Assembly: GCA_028023455.1 (NCBI GenBank)
Contig: JAQFVV010000056.1
Span: 4,735,717-4,799,716, forward strand
Direction: 5' to 3'
Source of the DNA: Epiperipatus broadwayi
Taxonomy: Eukaryota > Onychophora > Udeonychophora > Euonychophora > Peripatidae
DNA: 64,000 nucleotides
The translations under genes were made by a program, and so were the position numbers. The notes beneath the pieces are model-generated. The model saw only the letters and a list, made by a program, of their open reading frames with translations, had not been told where the DNA came from and searched no databases. This document shows, in pieces, positions 32,260 through 44,809 of this stretch. Positions within the stretch are counted from its first letter, which is position 1. Each line of letters begins with the position of its first letter.

Positions 32260-35005
32260 GATTGCAATTTGACCACAGAAATTGAAATTATTGATACAAA
32301 GAAAATTTATATATATATTATAATAAGTACATTCTGAGTTTCTTTATCCATAAATAATATTATATATATGGACTAACATGTAACTATTAATAAAAATAGT
32401 AAAAAACAATTATACAAAAGCATGTCTGCTTTATAATTTTTATATCTGCTAGAAAATTAATCTAATAGTAATTCAACTTTTGACTTAACGTGTGTTAGAT
32501 AAACACTATTGTGTTTTAATTAGTTGTTATCTGTTTACATCTTAGTTGAAACTTTTTCTAGATTTCAAGGGTCACATCTGTAGGTCTGTAAAAATCTATG
32601 TATCATAGTTTTTTTTTTTTTTATATAAAGCCAGTTTTTTAAACAAATGCATATATAAACTATAACATCTACAAACTAAAATTATATAATGACAATAAAT
32701 AATATTTATATATATATTTCATTTGCTTTTATAAACATTTTAAAAAACTACCAAATATACGTGTATATAGTTTTTATTAAAACAAAATATAATAAAAGAC
32801 TTTTTTTTTTTTACATTTCTCTCTAATTAAAAACAATTAGTGGGGTTTTTTTTTAATGCATCTTGTGTAATTTTGTATTTTTTTTCTTTACAAGTGTTAA
32901 TTTCTTCCATTTTAGTTTTCTTTTAATGTCAAAATAATATTTTGTAATCTGTTAACTCCTTATGCTTGCTCTGTGTATTGTTTGAAAATTATAGTAATTT
33001 AAATGTGCTCAAAGAACGAGTACAATAACATTAAAAAAAGACAGAAAATATTTCACATATTTTCTTTAATTGAAAATAATTTACAATTTAAAATAATTAC
33101 AGAGGAAAATTGAACTCATCCTAGAATACAAAGATTATGATATTTCACCTCATTTAAGGTGAGAATTACTGTATGATCTTCTATTTCTCCAATTTCGATT
33201 AAATTATAAACCATTTGGCATATCATGATCTAAAAGTCAAAATTAGTTTCATATTTAACTTCTAATTATAATTTCAAAAAGAAAAAAAAAAGAAAAATTA
33301 TTTGGATGTTAGCATTGAAAAATTTTGTATCATACGATAACAGAGGTTTTGGCTAACTTCCTCTTAAAGCTAGCTATTATCAAATATCTCCTAAAATGAC
33401 TTTTTGATTCTAAGCAATAAGCTTTAAAATTAACCATTTACATACCTGAAATTAACATTCTCATACCTGTAATCTTAATAAAATTCTATTTGTACTTACA
33501 GCAAAATAGTGACACTTTAATTATTACTTTCTATATAATTTTTTATGCTATAAACATTAGAACATTTATGTTAGTTGTATTAATAAAAATGAAAGAGAAG
33601 GAAAATCAATTATAAACCAGAGAATTGAAATTTTTTTTATTAAAAAAAGTCTAAATATTAGCGATAATAATAATATGTTTAACAATATTGACGTTATATT
33701 TTTAGGTTATTAAAAATTATTCGCATAAAAATTGAAATCTAAGATTATATCTATATACTTTAAATTGTTTTCCTAGTCAGCCTAATTGAATTTTGAAAAA
33801 TCAAAAATCAAACATTCCACATAGAATACTGATTTCAGAGGCCTCTATCTTTTTTTTTAATTGTGCTAAGTTCAAACATTCATACATATCATAAAATAAA
33901 TACATTTTATGGTTTTATATATATATTGTAAGGATTAGTTCTGATTTGCGTATATGGTTACATATTGTCATTATGTTATTTTATTGATGTTGTAAAATAA
34001 TGTGTCCAGTTGTTGGCATGCCTTTTTATAAAGTCCAGCTTACAATTATTCATACAAACTTTTTTGCTATCTATACAGTTTACCATTGTATTCAAATATG
34101 GCAGGATAGATATTTATACAGATCACGATTCTATGGAAATGATAAGTAATAGCCATGAAGTATAATCTTTAAGGTCACCAAACTTGAAGGATTGTTTTAA
34201 AGGCAACATATTTTTCCCATTTTCATAGATATCTTTTAACATTTGTATTTTAATATTATCAATGCATAATGAGAAATATGTAATTCTAAATATTAAAATA
34301 TTGTAAATCAATGAATAAACATCATTTTACCCATGATCATTGATTTCCCATAATAAAGAAAATATGTTTACCATATTTCTCTCCATCTCTGAACTGGCTG
34401 ATTGCATATATACAATTAGTTAAGCTGTTAGATTTGTGGCCAACATGATCTTTTTATTACTTAACAATTAATTTTAATATTTAAAATGAGATCATCTTAA
34501 AAATATAAATGGCAAGAGCTCATTTTTATAACAAATAAATTTTATTCATGACAAAATTGAACAAAGTAATAATAACTCCAATACATCAATATTTAAAAAA
34601 TTGAATATGCAATCTTAACATTATAAAACATCATTTTAAAATATGTATTTAATGATTATTGTAAGATTGTTTCCTTTGTCAATGTTAATTTATTTAGTCA
34701 TTCAAAGCATTCCTAGCTTTCAGTGCATAAGTTGCATTTAATAAAATATCAAGATATTTTATGATTATTGCTGTGATGTTATAACATTCATAGCAACTCA
34801 CAAATGTATATGGACATTCCAACTCCAAAAGAAAGAAAATATAATAATTTATTTATGGAATTAGACAGCTTCTCTATTAATAAGTTATCATAGAAAAACC
34901 TGTACAGATTCGAACTAGGAAATATATTTATCAGTAAAAAATTATCACCCAACATTATGAAATCATTAAAACATCACATGATCACCATTTTAATTATGAG
35001 TTCCC
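32260..35005. other. AT-rich intergenic DNA
   Basis: About 2.7 kb without a recognisable gene. It has long T runs (about 32609-32623, 32802-32812). Around 34909-34923 GATTCGAACTAGG resembles an antisense B box, and around 34972-35000 ACATCACATGATCACCATTT matches the FB3 flank; both are probably repeat scraps. Confidence 0.5.
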
Positions 35006-35009
35006 TATA

Positions 35010-36314
35010 AGCTTTTTGAAAAATAGTTGAAAATCAGCCTCTTATAAACAGGCTGGTTTTAGATTAGGAAGAAGTCACTGTGAACATGTTTAGTCTTTAA
35101 AAATTTACATTAATTAAGAACTGGTACTATCTTTATATATGTAGCCTCAGCTTTTGATTATGTTCTGGAAAATGTTTTCTTTTTAAAAGTTTTGAAATCT
35201 TTAAATATAGAAAAATCATTGATTCAGTTGACAAATGCTCTCCACAGAAAAATTTGAATGACACTCAATGATCATCATAGTAGATACAATATATTACATA
35301 ATTGACTGACAAAGTGTTCAGTTGTCTTACCTCCTTGACTTAATATATTCATCAGTGATCTTCCAGATGCAAAAGACAGGAAATTTATCTGTGCAGATGA
35401 TATTTCTATGACTTCTTAAGATATTTTTTTCTTGAAATAGAAGAAACTTTTATTTAAAAAGTTGGAAATGTTTTTCAAAGATTGTGATTTTATTCCTAAT
35501 GCAATAAAGAATGTATATTCAATTTTTCAAGTAAACACTAAGGAATCATTTCATAATTTGAATATAATCTTTTGCCATAGTAGTATGAAATCTGATTCTA
35601 TTTATGTTATTGAAGAATGGCCTTGAAACATAACACAACTTATTTTCTTCATGTATCTACGTTTGGATCTAATCAATATTTTAGTATAAGCCCTTGGAAA
35701 ATTGTCTGACTCTACTTGGAGTTGTGATGCAAGTACTTTATGAATAACTTCTTTAACATTAACATTTTGAAGAGAAAGATTTCACATTATATTATCATGA
35801 GAAATATTACTGATACACTTAAATCTAGTTATCTGCAGAGTTGTCCTGTACTTTTACATATTCCTACAGAACATATAAGAAAAGAAATTGACTCACAGAA
35901 ATTGTATAAAAAAACCTTTAAGCAAATCAAACTTGTCAATAACTAAAGATATAGTTTCACTATTTAAGACTGATTCAAATTAAGATTTATATTTGGATAT
36001 TCAATCAAGAATCTACAATCAAAGAATTGTGGTATAAAAAATGAAATTATTATGAGAGTCCAAATAAATTTATTTTTTCAAATCTGACAATAAAGTCTAT
36101 TGGATTTGATCTTCTTAGATCCAACTGGAGTCTTGTTAACAGATTTAGGACAACTAATGATCATTATATTTATCTGATTCATAAATAGAATTTATCAGCC
36201 ACTGGTCTTTATAAATATATGCAAATACAAACTGTGACCCACAATTATTAGTGGCTACTGGATTTTTGGTTATAATAGCAGTATTGAAGGATTAACAACA
36301 ACAACAACAACAAC

Positions 36315-36352
<38 letters not shown>

Positions 36353-36361
36353 CAACAACAA
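35010..36361 (+). pseudogene. jockey/CR1-like LINE: RT and C-terminus, 5'-truncated
   Basis: Read across frames: KQAGFRLGRSHCEHV (about 35038), TIFIYVASAFDYVLENVFFL (motif A), NALHRKI, CSVVLPP-LNIFISDLPDAK (motif B to C), DRKFICADDISMTS (motif C; CADD for YADD) and the post-RT part MRNITDTLKSSYLQSCPVLL then HIPTEHIRKEIDSQKLYKK, open in frame at 35740-35946. The final segment GFDLLRSNWSLVNRFRTTND and TVTHNY matches the usual C-terminal zinc-knuckle region of this LINE type, with the Cys residues partly lost. It ends in (CAA)n(TAA)n at about 36296-36361, the microsatellite tail expected at a LINE 3' end. Upstream EN is absent. Confidence 0.82.
36296..36361. repeat. (CAA)n(TAA)n(CAA)n tail
   Basis: A triplet array directly follows the LINE C-terminal frame. 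It is most simply read as that element's 3' tail, later expanded. Confidence 0.85.
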
Positions 36362-36364
36362 TTC

Positions 36365-37140
36365 TTCATTTCATGTACGTATTCATAGCTCAAAGGCCAA
36401 TTACACATTGCACATAAAGACATACATACTACAATAAAAGAATTAAGAGAAGATAAAAAAATCATTGATCCGATATTATATATATATATTTTAAAACCTT
36501 TGAAAATTCATTAATATTAAGACAAAAAAGGATGCCAATTTTAAAGAATCACATCTACAAGTTTCAATGAAAAAATAATTGTGTAAATGAGGTTCTTATT
36601 GACAAGAATTCAAATAAAGTTTTGACAGCATGTTATGAGAAATTTTATTTTTGGTAATGACTTTGTATAAAAATTTTATGCATCTAATTCTTCTTCTTGC
36701 CAAAAGAGATATATTGCAATCATTTTTTTGTTAACAGAACATAGAAATTTTTTTGAAAACTATATCTCTTTTGAATGTGGATTCAAGAAAACAATCCGAA
36801 TTTCATAATAGGAAAACCAAAGATAATTTGATGGAGTATTCAAAAGCACTGCTATGTCTGTAAATAGTTTGCATCATCTTGAGGACTATTTATTATTGAT
36901 TTTATGTCGTGATAAAAGAAGCCATTACTGACAAATATAATTCAGAGATCCTGAAGAGTGTCATCAGATTTTATTTTAAGATTATTAATACAATATCTAA
37001 ATCTTGGAATTTCAGATTAGTTGGAGGAAAGATACAGAAAAGCAGTTGTTTACATTGATAATCATTTATTTGTTTTACATCATTTATAAAAACTATTAAA
37101 CATCATATTGAAGCAATATACAGTACAATCATAAATAGAA
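36365..37140. other. AT-rich intergenic DNA
   Basis: No gene or repeat recognised. Confidence 0.5.
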
Positions 37141-37143
37141 AAA

Positions 37144-37236
37144 AGAGGGATTTTAACTCTTTATTTTTCAGTCCATTCATCCTCCACTCTATCTCAAGCA
37201 CATGACCACATACATGTGAAAAAGATACATGATCCC

Positions 37237-37273
<37 letters not shown>

Positions 37274-37670
37274 AACCATCACTTATCATTTGGGCCAGAT
37301 ATATATATATATATATATATCTTGATGAACCATCACTTATCATTTGGGCCAGATCATCTCCCACACATATACACAATCAGTGCTCGGTTTATATTAAGAT
37401 AGCAATTCATCAAACTTTAATGGGAGGCTTCAATCTTCTCATCCTTCCAACTATTTGACTGTCTATTTTATTGAAAAACTGACACAATGATTATATATGT
37501 ATAGATAGGAGATTATGATCTGGCCCAACTGATAAACACTGGTTTGGCACAAAATACAAATATTGGGGATCACTTATCTTTTTTATATTTTTATGGTTGT
37601 ATGTATTGGTTGCTTTAGATAGAATGTAGGATGAATGAACTAAAAATCCTCAGGTTAAATCCCTCTATTT
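37144..37670. mobile_element. FB2 hairpin element, copy 3, with expanded (TA)n
   Basis: The left arm (AGAGGGATTTTAACTC, CCATTCATCCTCCACTCTAT, AAAGATACATGATCCC, ATCATTTGGGCCAGATCAT) is mirrored in the right arm (AGATTATGATCTGGCCCAAC, GGGGATCACTTATCTTTTT, ATAGAATGTAGGATGAATGA, GTTAAATCCCTCT). Arms are about 190 bp. The left arm holds two (TA)n runs, and the segment GATGAACCATCACTTATCAT is repeated after each, so a ~60-bp tandem duplication enlarged this arm. Short frames of Tyr-Ile repeats here come from the TA runs. Confidence 0.8.
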
Positions 37671-37674
37671 ACAT

Positions 37675-39035
37675 ATATTGAAAACATTCAGTATTAGCAA
37701 ATGATATATTGCCTTAAAATTATGAATAGAGTAGATGTGTCTAAAAATCTGTAGACAGATTTGAGGTCATATATTAAAAAGTAAAAGAAACAAAATACTA
37801 CCTTGAGGCACTCTAAGATAACAATAATATTGAGAAGATATTCAGATGTTAAACTTAACAAAAGCACCTCTAGTTTTTATGAATTTTGTAGACCAAGCTT
37901 ATGTTATTTAGTATGAAGGACATTATTGATCAACTTTATCAAAGGCTTTAGACATGTCAAAACAATTAATATTCACTCTACCCTGTTCTTCAATTGCATA
38001 TACAATTTAGATTTATTTCTATTGATTTATATGGCACAAAATCATGTTCAAATGTCGATAATTTAATTGTCATGCACTACTTTATTATAAGTATATTCTT
38101 TAAATATTCTTGCAATGGTATACAAGACTGAAATGGCCTTATAACTTTATCTTTATCACCATTTTTAAAGATAGGAATGACTTTAGCAATTTTTAGAGTT
38201 GTGGAGAAAGTAGAACTTGTTATAGAACAATTGAGAATATAATAAAGAAATGAGATATATTTAGCACTTCTTTTATAAATAAAAGATAGAAATATTATCT
38301 GGACCCAGACTGGAATTCAGCTTAAGTTGTTGAATGGGTGCTATGATATCACATTCTGTAAATTTATTGGGTGAAATACCTTTTCTTCCATTCTTATTGA
38401 TCAAAGTGTGATCATTATGATGTTGTGATTGGATAGGCAATTCTGAAAAATATTGAGAAAAATCATATTAACCTATTGTATTTTTTTTTAGTGATACCCA
38501 AATGTGTAACTAATGACCAAAATTGTTTAGCAGTATTCATATTTTTACTCTATCTTTCATAAGTTTTTGATAGTCTCTTTTATAAATGGCATTTGATAAT
38601 CTGTAACCAATAAAATTGTTATAAAAAATCAAATTTTTGATCTCATTTATTGTCTATGATGATAGGATCTTCTTTTAATGATACTTTTAAGTGACTTAGA
38701 AAACCACGAAGGGAAATAATTATCGTTGATGCATTTTTAAGTATGAATAAGTCAGTAGTTAATATCATTGGAAGAATAACTCAGTTAAAATTAGCAAGCT
38801 TCATGCATATTCTTCCAATAATATGCACAGATGAAATCTTAGAATATTTAACATAAATAATAAATTCTAATGGTGGATGGTGAATATCAATTTAAAAGAA
38901 CATAATAGACCAAGGAAAGCATTTAATATTTGGGCAGTTACTAACAATGTAGTCTAAAGTATGATTATTTGCATTAATGCAAGAATTATATTGTCAGAGA
39001 TTTAATAAATTACAAAATTGAATCAGCCTATAGGT
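37675..39035 (-). pseudogene. CR1/jockey-type LINE, antisense: end of EN plus RT
   Basis: On the minus strand, directly from the hAT boundary: RLIQFCNLLNL, NSCINANNHTLDYIVSNCPN and IDIHHPPLEF, the C-terminal half of the endonuclease (with a DxHHP variant of the SDH region). Lower down come the RT entry LKLNSSLGPDNIS, KIAKVIPIFKNGDKDKV (about 38150-38200), NINCFDMSKAFDKVDQ (motif A, about 37930-37975) and YLRVPQGSILFLLLFNI (motif B, about 37790-37830). Motif C is not recognisable before the FB2 hairpin starts at 37670. Many frameshifts. It continues 42330-41858 on the other side of the hAT insertion. Confidence 0.85.
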
Positions 39036-41857
39036 CAAGGGCCTTCAACCTTTTTTTGTTTATAGCCCATATAGACATATTTTGCAGAAATTACAATATG
39101 CCTACCACCCACATAACATAAAATTTGATAACTTACAGAACATATTTTCATTCTAAAATAACTTAACCATGGAATAAGATATAGAAAGCAATTGATCTAA
39201 ATAAAAATATGAGCAAATCTACATAGAGACAAAATAAAATTTTACAATTGAACTAATGCAAGAACAGAACTCAATATTATGTTTATATTGTGATAATTAT
39301 AATAACATAAAAATAAAAAAATAACTGCACACACACACACATGTTTAGTAGAAATTACTTTTAATGAGAGTTTTTGTGCTTGGTGTTGGCTAATTAAACA
39401 GTTTATGTTTGGTTTTTGTTTTGTCAAAAAATTATCAAAGGTCTCCCCTTTCTTGTACACTCAAGCAATTTCTCCCCTTGGTCAAAAGTTTGTCAAAAAT
39501 TGTCAAAAGTCTCTCCTTTTTTATACACCCAATCAGTTTCTCTTTTTAATCAAAAGATCGTTCACAACATTCAGTTCTGCTTCCACTAAGCAAAGGCTAT
39601 TATGAGTGAAAATATTTTATTCCTTACATGTGAATACAGCTCTGGAACTTTTTATCTTGCCGCAATTATAGGTATCCTTCTTCACTAAAATTTACTTTGC
39701 TCCCAATATCATATTTAATTGTAATAGCTCTTCTTGAAACTTAATTTTAATTTTAGTTATATTCATGTTAATTGGGGGCTCCATCTGTGCATCCACTTCT
39801 AGATTGATGATATCTTGAAAAAGTGTTTCCAAGTCAAGTTTGAATGTATGAAGATGATTATTATATATTTCCAAGTCATCAACTGTAAAATCAACTTTGA
39901 TTGACAACAACTTAGGAAGCTGATTTAATTTCTTAATAATCATATTTTGTTTGAACAAATTTAACTTTTCAATAAATAGTTAAATTATTTTTTTTCATTC
40001 AATAAGCATCATAATTTTTCCTTGGAGAAGTAAATTAATTTCATTTAATTTGATAAATATATCAGCTAAATTAAAGAAATCATTTTTGTGTGTTTTTAAT
40101 TTCTGGCTCATTTTGACTTTTTTTGGCATTTTTAAAAAACTCTATAATAGTCACATAATTCCTGAAAACATGAAAGACAATGCTTTTTTTGTAACCAGTA
40201 TACTTCTGTATGAAGAATTATTTGGACATATGATTTGTTCCAATCCTTACAAAATTGCCTGAACATCAAACCTTTTTTCCATTAAATTTAATTTTGTTAA
40301 TTGATTTTATGACAATTGCTAAAGATAAATATAAACTGGGGTCAGTAAACTTTGTAGCAAGATTTTTCATGTGAATAATGCAATGGACACATAATATGGT
40401 GAAAATTTATTTCTTCAAATGTAATAAAGACCCTTGATAGCAGCCAACCATTGCTGGTGCATGTATGTTATGATTTTTCAAGATAGGATTGAATTGCAAT
40501 ATGTTGTCTGTGAATAATGCAATGAACACATATAGGAATTTCTTTCTTCAAATGTGCTAAAAACCTTTGATAGTGGTCAAGCACTGCTGGTGCTCCATCT
40601 GTTGCACAGGTAACTATATTTGTTGTTATGTTATGTATTTTAAAACAGGATTAAATTGTAGTATAAATGAATATACATTTTGTATCATCATAAGATTAAT
40701 GGCAAACAGCATTTCTCCTTTCAGAAAATTATTTTCATTGAAATAATATCATTAAAACATTATTATTATTATCAACAACTGTTGGCTCATTTAGTGCAGA
40801 GAAAATAATTTTGTTTGAAATGTACAAACAAGTTGTTTTTTTATTAACAAGAGCCAGTTCATTGATCCACTATCTAATTGTGTTATCACTAATAGGCAAT
40901 TTTTTCAAAATATCAACTGTATCCTGATGCAGGATTGTAGATAAAAATACTTCAAAACATGGTTTAGTAACTTTTCTCCAATAACATGGGTTCCCCCATT
41001 TTTAGCAATAAGTCCATGTATCTGATAACACCCTAGGTGTCTAACTTTGGTTTTTTAAAATATTTTTCAAATATTGAGGTTATCATTTCATGTTTTTTTA
41101 AATTGTTCATAAATATCTTTATCATATACCAATTTTTCACTTTTATCTATGTGTTTAGTATAAAATGTTCTTGCAATCGAGATAGTTTTATTGCTGCATT
41201 ACAAAATAACTTTTGACACAATAAACACCTTGGCATGGATTCATTTATTGACGATTCAATGAAACCATATATAAAATATTCAGTTGAATATAAATGAGTA
41301 CACTTTTTCTTAGGAGGCACAATGAAAACTTGGATACACTTGGAAAATACACACAATTCTAACACAAAATTATTCTGTAAATGAACAGGCAACTGAACTG
41401 CCAGAATACTATGCACACATTATTGCATCACCATTTACCAGATTTTTATATTTTACATTATGTGTGACATTGAAAGTAGGTTGAAATAAAAAAGGGTTCC
41501 CCTCTTTTCTTCCAAGGCATAAGCTTGTGGTTAAAACCTGTAGAGATCCTTATCTTTGCATTTTCAAGTGCACATGATTTGAGGTTTATTGCCTTAGTAA
41601 ATATTATTTCACATTTTTGTAATTTAGTATTGAACATGTGACATTATGATACACATTCAATATGAAATTCTCAATATTGATAGTACATTCAAAATATACA
41701 TACTGAATAAAAAAATGTATAAAACAGGATCATAAAATAAAAATGTAGTTTTTTAAAAAGAAAAATTAATGTACTATAGCATTAAATTAGTTGCTGCCCA
41801 CCAAAAATTGTAAAATACTCACTGGTGGGCACTAGCAATTATGTTGAAGAACCCTTT
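39036..41857 (-). mobile_element. hAT transposon, ZBED5/SCAND3-like, antisense and decayed
   Basis: About 2.8 kb with short inverted ends: the left end CAAGGGCCTTCAACC (39036-39050) against the right end GTTGAAGAACCCTT (41843-41856), whose complement is AAGGGTTCTTCAAC. The flanks are CTATAGGT (39028-39035) and TTATAGGC (41857-41864), an 8-bp hAT-type target duplication of CTATAGGC with one change in each copy. Removing the element restores a continuous LINE endonuclease frame. Its transposase relic is listed separately. Confidence 0.88.
39330..41416 (-). pseudogene. hAT transposase relic (BED finger, RNase H-like core, C-terminal dimerisation region)
   Basis: Order on the minus strand: KKCTHLYSTEYFIYGFIESS with MPRCLLCQKLFCNAAIKLSR and LQEH (degenerate BED finger, 41147-41416); GGTHVIGEKLL and LPISDNTI (about 40880-41010); TCATDGAPAVLDHYQ and ICVHCIIHR (about 40515-40620); LADIFIKLNEINLLLQGK (about 40015-40075); QEELLQLN (about 39700) and then DLLIKKRN (about 39540-39560) and LISQHQAQ (39395-39420). 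This is the layout of ZBED5/SCAND3-like proteins, which derive from hAT transposases. Stops and frameshifts occur throughout, so it is not a domesticated gene. Two internal segments are tandemly duplicated (about 40370-40620 and 39405-39560). Confidence 0.85.
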
Positions 41858-42330
41858 TATAGGCTTTAGAGAGAGAGATGTGATTTGAGAGAGTATTGTT
41901 TAAATATAGATTGAAGATATAATCACATGTAATGATAATGTAAGATTTAAATGCAATCAAGAATTCCTCAAGTGAACAACTCAGATGTGAGTAATGTTAA
42001 TTTAAGATAAGTAATACCCAGTAGAACTTTACAATCATTATTCAATGAACTTCATGCCATAATTAACATATAAAAAAAAATTGTTAAAAATGGATTTATA
42101 TGTAAAAAAAAATTAAGGCAATTGATGCACCTCCACAATTTTGAAATAACTTCAGAAGGTCTATCAGTGTAATGAACTATATATCTGTCACCTATAAACA
42201 AATAATCTTGGGTATGATTTGAAAGCCAGGTTTCGGTCAAAAAAATAAAATCAAAATTCTCAGAAAGAATTTTTTATGACATTTAACTTAGTTCTCACCC
42301 CCCTATATTACAATAAAAACAATACAATTC
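41858..42330 (-). pseudogene. CR1/jockey-type LINE, antisense: N-terminal half of EN
   Basis: On the minus strand from about 42325: GVRTKLNVIKNSF, then ENFDFIFL, then TETWLSNHTQDYLF (catalytic Glu present, 42195-42240) and HYTDRPSE. After decayed frames comes EEFLIAFKSY and NNTLSNHISLSKAY at the hAT edge. The last codons join in frame with RLIQFCNLLNL on the other side of the insertion. Upstream of about 42330 I cannot recognise ORF1. Confidence 0.85.
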
Positions 42331-42370
42331 CTATTATAAATTTATTTAAACGCACATTGATTAAGTAAGT

Positions 42371-42475
42371 AATATTCATTAAGGCTGTAGCTTCACCTAT
42401 TTAAATAGAAAGTAGAGGTCCCTACTATCGCATTTTTATTCGCATGTGTTTGAGGCTACAGCCTTAATGAATATT
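42371..42475. repeat. perfect 21-bp inverted repeat, 63-bp loop
   Basis: 42371-42391 (AATATTCATTAAGGCTGTAG plus C) is the exact reverse complement of 42455-42475. It lies just 5' of the antisense LINE. The arms contain TTAA but there is no tRNA-like box. Confidence 0.9.
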
Positions 42476-42479
42476 AATT

Positions 42480-43180
42480 CCTATTAAAATAGAAATAAAG
42501 AAAGTAAAAAAATAAATAGAAAAAATAAAAACGAAATAAGATAAGTATAGCTTTACTTCTCACTATATGTAAAATATACAATTGTTAATTAGAGAAGATA
42601 TAAATTAGTATTAAAGTTTATTGGCTTAATCCCATAATATTGTGCTCAGAATCAAATGATCACAAAAGAAAAATAAAGGAGGCATTTTACATCAATGGAA
42701 ACATCCATGCCATTAATAGAAAAGACACTTGCTTTGAGATCTCGAAGAAATGGGCTACGTAAGACTAGCTTATTTGAATATTTGTATTTGCATATATTTT
42801 ATTATACATTTTATGAAAGCTATGAATATGAGGCATGGATTCTTGAAAACGTTAAGCCGATAAACTTTAATACTAATTTATATCTTTTCTAATTAACAAT
42901 TATATAAAATAAGATAAGATAAAAAATAAAAATGTATTATATGGTTAGGTTTAATGAGTTGCTTAAGGAATAGAAGAGGTAATATCATGATGATTATATT
43001 TGGAGATGATAAAAGAAAGCTGGTGTGGAATTAAACATATTGATTTTAAAACACAAAACTTTAATTTATAACTTTTTTTCAAGAAAATTTTTGATATCCT
43101 AGGATGGCATGTTAAGAGAGATATTTGATAGAAAATCTTTATAATATTTTATGCCAGGTTTGTTAAATATTATATGAGTT
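42480..43180. other. AT-rich intergenic DNA
   Basis: No recognisable gene. A 65-codon plus-strand frame at 42695-42892 has no domain features. Confidence 0.5.
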
Positions 43181-43183
43181 TTA

Positions 43184-43215
43184 TGATGATAATGATGATG
43201 ATGATGATGATGATG
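43184..43215. repeat. (GAT)n microsatellite
   Basis: A run of about ten ATG/GAT triplets with an interruption. It could be the tail of a vanished RTE copy, but no coding remnant adjoins it. Confidence 0.75.
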
Positions 43216-43229
43216 GTAATGATAATACA

Positions 43230-44690
43230 CTATAGAAAAGTTTTGCAATGTTTATACCAACTAATATGTGAAACATAAATATGTCTTCATATACTTTGAA
43301 CATGCTAGTCCATTATTCTGTTTATTTGGTATTTCCTGGCACTGTTTTTTAACTTTTCTGCAGGAAACTTTTTTTTGAAAGATTTCAACACCATATCCAG
43401 TTATAACTCTCCAACATATTTTATCTTTCGTAATATCTTATGAATAAAAACAATCAACATTTCACTCTTTAGAATGAGTTTGAAATAAGCTTTATAATGT
43501 AAATGAAGTCTCTCTCATAAAAACTATGCTCAAGTTTATCATAAACATATATTATAGGAAGTCTTTTATTATTCATTCATTTTGCACATTCAATTCAATA
43601 AAAATGTGAGCACACATTAATAGACTATAGTGTCCTATCTTCAAACTGAGTAGCATATTCATTGGTCTTAATAATCTTACTATTGTAGTTTGAAATTTTT
43701 ACAGAGGATTTTTAAATGAACCTTTTATAATAATTTTGTATTATGTTTTATTTTCATAAATTAAACATGGATAAAATAACAGCTCTAGTTACAATTTAAT
43801 TTAATTACAGTAATCATTTCATTGTGATCAAATGTTCTATCTTTTAACCTTTTAAAAGCAGCAACCCTATTTTGAAATCTGTGCTATACTTTAATAGACT
43901 AATTTGAATTATTTCTTAAGTTATTGAGTCAGATAACTTTTTTCAAGATATCAATTGATCAATACTATCAAATTAATTTTTCCTCACAAAATATAATCAC
44001 TTATCTGTGTCTAATTGTATGTTTTAATAGACATGTTCCAAGTCAAATTGATATAATAAATAATATTTAAAATTGGTCTATTTCCAGTGTTATGCACACC
44101 TTACATATTAATGCACTTAATATAAATAGAGCAGCATACAAGTAAATTTAAATCAATGGAAACACAACTCAATATGAATAAATAATAATTAATCGATTAA
44201 ATACAAAAGGAATTTTACAAATTGTCAATAAATAATCATTATTCCACATTATATTATCAATATAAATTTTTAATGCAATGTATGTATTTTATTTGCATCT
44301 ATATGTACATGAGAATAATTTTATCCACAGACTTAGATTTGAATTTAGGTAAAAATTTTGACTCAATAATAAATATAATAATGATATTCAATAGTCTACT
44401 CTGAGATTCATTGAGATATATAAAATAGACATCAACTTAAGTGAGGCTATATGAATGGTTTTGTGCCATAATACAATAACAATTTTTTATTTATATATTT
44501 AAAATATTACACATTCAACATTGAATCTATGTTATCTGAATCATTATTAAGATCAAAAATTATTCTCATTTATATTTAAATATGTCAACATTCCAAATCA
44601 TTATTAACCACTGATAGATTAAATAAGGAATGAATATTATTGATGTCATTTATATTTTAATCACATGTGTGTGTGTGCTAGCAGCCTGGA
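43230..44690. other. AT-rich intergenic DNA
   Basis: No gene or clear repeat. Confidence 0.5.
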
Positions 44691-44692
44691 AA

Positions 44693-44803
44693 AGTAGTTT
44701 ATTTTTCTTTTGTCAATTATTTGTTTGGCTCTATGAGTATGGCATTTAGAACTTGAAGTGTACTAAGCCAAACAAATAAGTAATGAAAGAAAAATAACTC
44801 ACT
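44693..44803. repeat. imperfect 36-bp inverted repeat
   Basis: TAGTTTATTTTTCTTTTGTC ... TTTGTTTGGCT (about 44695-44731) faces AGCCAAACAAATAAG ... GAAAAATAACTCA (about 44766-44802), with a loop of about 35 bases. It is preceded by a short (GT)n run. Confidence 0.75.
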
Positions 44804-44809
44804 TCACCA

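Noticed and set aside
37194-37458. Tyr-Ile repeat frames on both strands
   Set aside because: Translations of (TA)n within an FB2 hairpin element.
39330-41416. A domesticated ZBED5/SCAND3-like host gene
   Set aside because: Stops and frameshifts occur in every domain, and transposon ends and a target duplication are present.
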